The notes below the pieces were generated by a model. The model did no database searches. It was not told the DNA's origin and saw only the letters and a list, made by a program, of their open reading frames with translations. From Bacteroidota bacterium (GTDB taxonomy: Bacteria; Bacteroidota; Ignavibacteria; Kapaibacteriales; UBA2268), in the NCBI GenBank assembly GCA_024280675.1, contig JAJRPT010000233.1, positions 1 to 7,929 on the forward strand: a stretch of 7,929 nt of DNA, in the 5' to 3' direction. Shown one piece after another: positions 1 through 5,500 of this stretch. Position 1 is the first letter of the stretch; each line of letters opens with the position of its first letter. Both the position numbers and the translations under genes were made by a program.

Positions 1-1295
1 CAGAGCCTCCAAAAAAAGCAATTGAACACAAAGCAAAGCCAACAGCATCAAAAGCTGCTCCGAAAGATAAGAAAAAAGAAGAAGCTACAAAAGCTGCTCC
101 AAAATCCCAAAATGAAACAATCAGAATAGAGGTATCAAGGATAGAATCTCTTCTGGATCTCTCAGGCGAGTTGGTCTTAGGCAGAAACAGACTTGCACAA
201 ATTACTGAGCATTTCGATGCCAACGATGACCCTGTTGCATCTCTTAGAGATTTAGTAGAAACCACGGCACAGGTAGATTTTGTGACAAGCGAGATTCAAT
301 CGGCAGTGATGAAAATGCGAATGGTACCCGTTGCCAAGCTCTACCAAAAGTCTCCACGTATTGTGCGTGATTTAGCTAAAGAATCTGGGAAAAAGATTAA
401 GTTAGTTGTAAAAGGCGAAGAAACTGAAATAGATCGTGGAATTATCGAAGAGCTCAATGACCCGCTTGTACACATGATACGAAACTCCTGTGATCACGGG
501 ATTGAATTTCCAAAAGATAGGATTAAGTCGGGAAAATCAGAAACTGGAACAGTTACCCTAGATGCCGATCAAGAGGGGAATCATATCGTCCTTAGGATAA
601 GCGATGATGGAGCTGGAATGGATGCCGAAGTGCTCAAAGGAAAAGCTATAGAAAAAGGAGTTATAACAGAAGAGCAAGCAGAGACGATGAGCGATCGTGA
701 GGTATTCCAGCTTATTTTTCATCCAGGATTTTCTACAGCAAAAAAAGTTACCGATGTCTCAGGTCGGGGCGTTGGGATGGATGTGGTTAGGACAAACATC
801 TCAAAATTAAAGGGAATTATTGACATTGAGTCCAAGAAAGGAAAAGGCTCAACCTTCACCATCAAACTCCCACTCACACTTGCCATCATTCAAGGATTGC
901 TAGTTAGGGTCGAGAATGAAACCTATGCCATTCCTCTGGGATCTGTAGAGGAAGTTGTCTCGATTGAGGAAGACAGCATCTCTACTGTCAATCAACAAGA
1001 AATAATACGAATTCGCCAAGACATTTACCCTATTGTAAGATTATCAAAGACATTGGGGCTTACTTCTGAAGATGATGATTTGCTGGAGAAAAACATTGTT
1101 TTGGTTGGACTTGGAGTGCAAAGGATTGGACTTGTTGTGGATTCACTTCTGGGCCAACAAGAGGTCGTAATCAAAACACTAGGCGAATACCTAGGAGATG
1201 TCAAAGGAATCGCCGGATCCACCATCATGGGCAATGGGCGTGTTATTATGATAATAGATGTCGCAGAACTAATAAACCAAATTTATAACCATTAA
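1..1295 (+). CDS. cheA: Chemotaxis histidine kinase CheA, 5'-truncated by the window edge
   Basis: CheA is the cytoplasmic kinase that, coupled to chemoreceptors through CheW, autophosphorylates and passes phosphate to CheY and CheB. The frame is open from base 3, so the gene starts upstream; a TTG at 171 lies inside the dimerisation domain and is not the start. Visible in order: a Lys/Ala/Glu-rich linker (3-115); the P3 dimerisation helices (about 118-400, opening with IRIEVSRIESLLDLSGELV); the P4 ATPase with N box HMIRNSCDHGIE (471-506), G1 box DDGAGMD (603-623), F-box region FHPGFSTA (about 717-740), G2 box GRGVGMD (762-782) and GKGSTF (about 837-857); and the P5 CheW-like domain (about 895-1290). 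All ATP-binding motifs look intact. The P1 domain with the phosphorylated histidine lies outside the window. The 430 visible residues are roughly 60% of a usual CheA. cheB follows after 10 bases, so the two are cotranscribed. Identity is near certain. Confidence 0.97.
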   Translation, partial: EPPKKAIEHKAKPTASKAAPKDKKKEEATKAAPKSQNETIRIEVSRIESLLDLSGELVLGRNRLAQITEHFDANDDPVASLRDLVETTAQVDFVTSEIQSAVMKMRMVPVAKLYQKSPRIVRDLAKESGKKIKLVVKGEETEIDRGIIEELNDPLVHMIRNSCDHGIEFPKDRIKSGKSETGTVTLDADQEGNHIVLRISDDGAGMDAEVLKGKAIEKGVITEEQAETMSDREVFQLIFHPGFSTAKKVTDVSGRGVGMDVVRTNISKLKGIIDIESKKGKGSTFTIKLPLTLAIIQGLLVRVENETYAIPLGSVEEVVSIEEDSISTVNQQEIIRIRQDIYPIVRLSKTLGLTSEDDDLLEKNIVLVGLGVQRIGLVVDSLLGQQEVVIKTLGEYLGDVKGIAGSTIMGNGRVIMIIDVAELINQIYNH

Positions 1296-1305
1296 TGAAT
1301 CATAG

Positions 1306-2415
1306 ATGAGACCAGTACGATTATTAATAGTAGACGATTCAGCTTTTATGAGAAAAGCCTATAAAAGATTTTTCAAGTCTGAGGAAATTGACGTTATTGC
1401 TATGGCAAAAAATGGTAAGGAGGGCGTGGATAAAACCATTGAACTCAAGCCAGATGTTGTGATAATGGACATAGAAATGCCAGTTATGAACGGGCTTGAC
1501 GCACTTGAAATAATTATGAGTAAAGTGCCAACACCTGTTCTAATGGTTTCCAGCTTAACGAGTGAGGGTGCCGAGTCTACGCTCGACGCTTTGCAAAGAG
1601 GGGCAATTGACTTTGTAGCAAAAGATAATTCTTTCATACAATCTTCCCAGATGAGAAATGAGATTATTGCTAAGATAATCTCAATCGGTCGGAACTCTAC
1701 AATCAAAAATAGAGTTTTGAGAAAATCCTTGCTGACAAAGGATCCAAAAAAGAAAAAGAAAGAACCCGTTAAAGAACCTGCAAAGATTACCAAAGTCAAG
1801 CAGCCCATCAAAGTAAAAAAAGCTGAGAAAACAGGAAGACCCAAAGCCGGTGATATTAATGCACTTGTGATTGGAATTTCCACCGGCGGACCTCTTGCCC
1901 TGCAATCTGTAATCCCCAAATTACCTGGAAACTTTCCTGTCCCCATCTTCATCATCCAGCACATGCCACCAAATTTTACTAAATCTCTTGCAAACAGACT
2001 CAACAACATGTCTGAATTAAGCGTAAAAGAAGCAGAGGATGGGGACGTTCATAAGGTTGGAAATGTTTACATAGCCCCTGGGGGCAAGCAAATGTGTGTT
2101 GGCAAATCATCAATTACGATAAGAGATCATGCCGAAGCAGACAGACTCTACAGCCCCTCATACGATGTTGCATTGGAGCATTTGGTCAAAATTTATGGGC
2201 GTAAACTACTAGCCCTTGTGATGACGGGCATGGGCAGTGACGGTGCGGTTGGGCTAAAGAAACTTAACGAGAGTGGAGGCTATTGCATTGGTCAAGAACC
2301 GTCGACTTGTATAGTTTCTGGTATGATTACATCGGCTCAAAAAGTTGGTGCCGTAGACGAGTTATGCGACCTAGATAAAATTGCTGATCTACTAATACAA
2401 ATCTTTAAGCTGTAG
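1306..2415 (+). CDS. cheB: Chemotaxis response regulator protein-glutamate methylesterase/glutamine deamidase CheB
   Basis: CheB removes methyl groups from glutamates of chemoreceptors, and deamidates receptor glutamines, to drive adaptation; phosphorylation by CheA activates it. The 369 residues are a normal to slightly long family length. Residues 1-125 are the receiver domain, with acidic pair D10/D11, phospho-acceptor D55 in VVIMDIEMP, S82/S83 and conserved K106. Residues about 140-182 are a strongly lysine-rich linker. Residues 185-369 are the methylesterase domain, with the catalytic triad in place: S192 (GISTGGP), H219 (QHMPPNFT) and D312 (TGMGSDGA). The usual YGMPRAA-like segment near the C-terminus reads SGMITSA, a mild departure away from the triad. 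The ATG at 1306 is the natural start because the receiver domain begins at once (VRLLIVDDS). No clear Shine-Dalgarno sequence precedes it. It lies 10 bases after the cheA stop, so it is in the same operon. Everything needed for activity is present. Confidence 0.97.
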   Translation: MRPVRLLIVDDSAFMRKAYKRFFKSEEIDVIAMAKNGKEGVDKTIELKPDVVIMDIEMPVMNGLDALEIIMSKVPTPVLMVSSLTSEGAESTLDALQRGAIDFVAKDNSFIQSSQMRNEIIAKIISIGRNSTIKNRVLRKSLLTKDPKKKKKEPVKEPAKITKVKQPIKVKKAEKTGRPKAGDINALVIGISTGGPLALQSVIPKLPGNFPVPIFIIQHMPPNFTKSLANRLNNMSELSVKEAEDGDVHKVGNVYIAPGGKQMCVGKSSITIRDHAEADRLYSPSYDVALEHLVKIYGRKLLALVMTGMGSDGAVGLKKLNESGGYCIGQEPSTCIVSGMITSAQKVGAVDELCDLDKIADLLIQIFKL

Positions 2416-2457
2416 AATATTCAATGACTTAGCCATTGTTAATTGCTTGGCATTATT

Positions 2458-2470
2458 TTTGCATTGCAAA
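2458..2470. promoter_or_regulatory. Inverted repeat 1, possible operator half of a pair
   Basis: TTTGCA-T-TGCAAA is a perfect 13-base palindrome with a one-base centre. Its arms match those of the second repeat at 2489-2504. It covers the proposed -35 position of the promoter for the downstream gene. A protein-binding site is the preferred reading, because the one-base centre leaves no room for a full-length RNA hairpin. The function is inferred from symmetry and position only. Confidence 0.45.
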
Positions 2471-2486
2471 TTACTGCATGTACAAT
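2458..2486 (+). promoter_or_regulatory. Candidate sigma-70-type promoter for the giant gene
   Basis: The -35 candidate TTTGCA (2458-2463, 4 of 6 against TTGACA) is separated by exactly 17 bases from the -10 candidate TACAAT (2481-2486, 5 of 6 against TATAAT). Transcription would start near 2493, giving a leader of only about 14 bases. The call rests on consensus matching in AT-rich DNA. If the organism uses a Bacteroidota-type housekeeping sigma factor, this consensus would not apply; no clear TAnnTTTG -7 element was found here. Confidence 0.35.
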
Positions 2487-2488
2487 TA

Positions 2489-2504
2489 TTTGCAATAGTG
2501 CAAA
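2489..2504. promoter_or_regulatory. Inverted repeat 2, possible operator half of a pair
   Basis: TTTGCA-ATAG-TGCAAA repeats both 6-base arms of the first palindrome, here with a 4-base centre. It ends 2 bases before the ATG at 2507 and overlaps the expected transcription start of the candidate promoter. The centres of the two repeats are about 32-33 bases apart, close to three helical turns, so dimers bound at both could lie on the same face of the DNA. A small hairpin next to the start codon that affects translation is an alternative. Confidence 0.45.
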
Positions 2505-2506
2505 AG

Positions 2507-5500
2507 ATGAATAATTATCCAAACCAGATAAACGCCACGGAATTCTCCACTAATTTTGAATCAGATGGAGCTTTTCTACTTTCGGATGCCTTTGCCGAGA
2601 TTTCCAGCCAAGAGACAGGACTTCTTGAGTACAAAAACTCAATGTCTTATCTTTTCTATTCGGAATATTTCTTGGATAAAAGGGTATTGGTTACGGCAAC
2701 TCGTCTTGCTTATTTTGCATTTTGGTCACTTTTTAAGGGGGCTAAAACAGTCCACCTTGTAGTCGAAGGAACAAGGGCAAAGCAAGTATCCAAAATAAAA
2801 GAGGTGCTTGGAATTGACAATCTTCAGATAAGTTCATCTTTTGAATTTTTGGACAATCAATACGATATAATTATCTCAGATGAGGACGAGCTTCCACAAG
2901 ACCTTAGCTCAGATGTCTTTATTTCAACAAAGCAAATTAAGACTGAACATCATAATTATAAAAAAAAGAAAGTTTACACTCAAACAAAAAAAATCTATCA
3001 TTATCTCAAAGATGAAGAGCTGTTTTGTGAAATCCAAAAAAAATATAACTCAGCACCAATTTCTGATTTGTTCATAAATCTTTCTGAGATGGGCGGCAAA
3101 TATGTGATACTCAGAAATTCAGAAATCATCACAAGGCTTCGTGATTCATTCTCCGATCTCATCATCGATGTCTTGCTCTTGGGCGACTCAAAAAAGATAT
3201 TCGAAAACATAGCAAAAGATGTGACCGGCTCTTTTTGGGAGGATAATATTTATTATTATCCAATTTCTGAGGGAAAAGAAATGTATATAAAAGTAATGGC
3301 AATATGCCCAGAAGAAGGTCTTATTCCAGAAGATCTTGTTTTAGAATTTTTGGAGAGTAGAGAAAAGCATTCTGGTCTTTGGAGGCTAAGTGCTTTGTCT
3401 TATTTCAAATATTTGGTCTTTGGCGCGATTTATATAAAGGAGTCATTGGACGAGGCTTGGACGGAAAACTTAAATAAAATTGCTAATGAAATTACCGCCC
3501 ATCATAGTATTGTCAGCCTTAGCACATTCTCCGAAATTGTGAAATTGGCAAAAGAGAACGAGCTTTGGTATGGGGACAATTTCACTGAGAATAAATCTAA
3601 TGGTCTAGGTTTATTACACCCACTGGGTAGTTTGATTTCAAATAAAAGTATTTGTACCGGTGACGAGCAAGAAGTGATTCTAAGAACTTACGACAATAAA
3701 ACCAGTGTTGTTTACCAGACCAAAAAAGATATTGCAAAAAGAATGTTTGGCATATTAAACAAGATTATCCCAGGCAAGGCAATAGCAGCAAATTTCAAAG
3801 AAGAGGACGAATATGCTAGTTTTGAAATCAGCAAACAATATTCTGCAATAATTTCAGACGATGAAGAATTCTTAATTAGGATTGCCCAAAGCGGGAGTGA
3901 TAATCTCCCAGACTATGTGGATTTACTAGAAATTGAAAACAAATCATCATCGGCCATAATTGTCCTAGGTCTGCCGGGTTCGGGCTCTGATTTGCTTACT
4001 GAAATCCTCCATCTTATTGATTATTCAACAGGATACAAAAAATACATGGGGGAATCTCCTCAAGACAGAGAAAGCTATGTAGACATCGATTTTGCGAGCT
4101 TGAACTCTTCGCTTTTAGAAAGTATTGCCTCGAGCTGGGATTATCCTCCAGATTTAAACCACGAATATAATTTCTCAGATGAACAAAAGCAAGAAATAGC
4201 TGACTTAATTAATTTCAAGCAGTATAAGAATAAATGGGTCTTTAACGACAAGGCAAACTCATTATTTCTTGATTTATACATAGAGAACATCGAAAATTTA
4301 AAAATCATCAGGATCAGCTCAAAGCAAGCGGAACAATCAGAATTCTTAGAGCGGAAGTATGCCTTTCCCGCTCAGATGTGCGATGGCTTGATTGGAAAAT
4401 ACAGAGAGTTCGAGGAGCAATCTTTGCAAAAGTATGAAAATTTAGAAGTGTTCGAAATAGAAAAAGAAAAGCTAATTAACTCACCCAGCGAAACTCTTGA
4501 TGATTTATCCGATTTTCTAGATTGTGAGATTGACAATCAAACAATGCTCACAACAAAAGCATTAATCAGACGTGCTGTGCCCAAAGAACCAGATATTTCA
4601 GAATTTTCACCAAGAATTCAGGAGCTAATCAGCAATGAGCAATATGAATCAGCCCTAGAAATTATTGAAGGAATACTAAACGACGGGTCACCGTCGAGCA
4701 TGCGGAATTTACTGTATTTCAAAGCACTTTGCCAATTCAAGATTGGGTGGCACGAACAAGCATTTGCAAGCATCTCAGACGAAATCATTATTAATCCAGA
4801 AAATGATTTAGCACACATTCTGTCGGAGCAGATTGAAAATGCAATTTCTGAGAACACAAAATATGATAAGCCAAATGCTTCTAAATTACTATCAATCATA
4901 GTAATAGTCAGGAACCAACTAGAGGTAAGCAAAGAATGTATAGACAATATAATCGGCAACACTGTTAATGATTTTGAGTTGATCATCTACGACAATGGCT
5001 CCGATATTGAATGCTCAGAGTACCTTCAATCTATCACTGGAATACAAGTGATACGCTCAGAAGGAAACACTCCGCTGTCTGCGGCACGCAACGAAGCAAG
5101 CGAAGTATCAAATGGCAAATATCTAATATTTCTCGATAATGATTGTCTGCCACAGGCTAATTGGGATGAAGCCTTGGTCAATGAATTTGAGCGAAACCCA
5201 AAATGCCTAGTTCAAGGCTCAATGCTGAGGTATCCAAATGGCTTGATTGATAATGCAGGTATTGTGTTTGGAGAGGATGCCGAAGCTCAGATAAGGCCGT
5301 ACAGCATTTACAAATATGCAAGCTCGAAGGCTCCGCAAGTCAATCTCAGAAGAAAGTACAAGGCCGTTAGTGGCTCATGCCTAAGCACTAGAAGTGTGAA
5401 TTTTAAGCGAGTTGGTGGCTTTGACCAAATGTATATGTTTGGCTACGAAGATTATGATTTATGTATGAAGCTCACGGCCAATGACCATGAAGCGATTTAT

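Larger units (their letters stand above)
2416..2506. other. Intergenic region between cheB and the giant gene
   Basis: This 91-base AT-rich gap is the only non-coding stretch of any size in the window; the cheA-cheB gap is 10 bases. It holds two inverted repeats with the same arms and a candidate promoter, listed separately. A convincing intrinsic terminator for cheB is not visible: a 4-bp GCCA/TGGC stem (2432-2451) precedes a T-rich run, which is too weak to call. The giant gene could therefore be read partly through from cheB and partly from its own promoter. Confidence 0.8.

Noticed and set aside
171..1295. TTG at 171 as a start codon for a short CheA
   Set aside because: The frame is open upstream to base 3, and the residues just before 171 belong to the conserved dimerisation helix, so the true start lies before the window.
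1359..2009. Reverse-strand open frame of 216 codons
   Set aside because: It lies entirely antisense to cheB, whose receiver and catalytic motifs are unmistakable. Its translation shows no recognisable domain.
2432..2460. Possible intrinsic terminator after cheB (GCCA/TGGC stem followed by a T-rich run)
   Set aside because: The stem is only 4 bp with a 12-base loop, too weak to support a terminator.
2556..3077. Two short forward open frames (2556-2762 and 2880-3077) just after the intergenic gap
   Set aside because: Both lie in another frame within the giant gene, whose frame stays open for over 5.4 kb with recognisable domains. They are shadows.
4618..4986. Reverse-strand open frame of 122 codons
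   Set aside because: It is antisense to the TPR-like and GT2 part of the giant gene, has no recognisable motif, and its hydrophobic look comes from the complement of A-rich codons.
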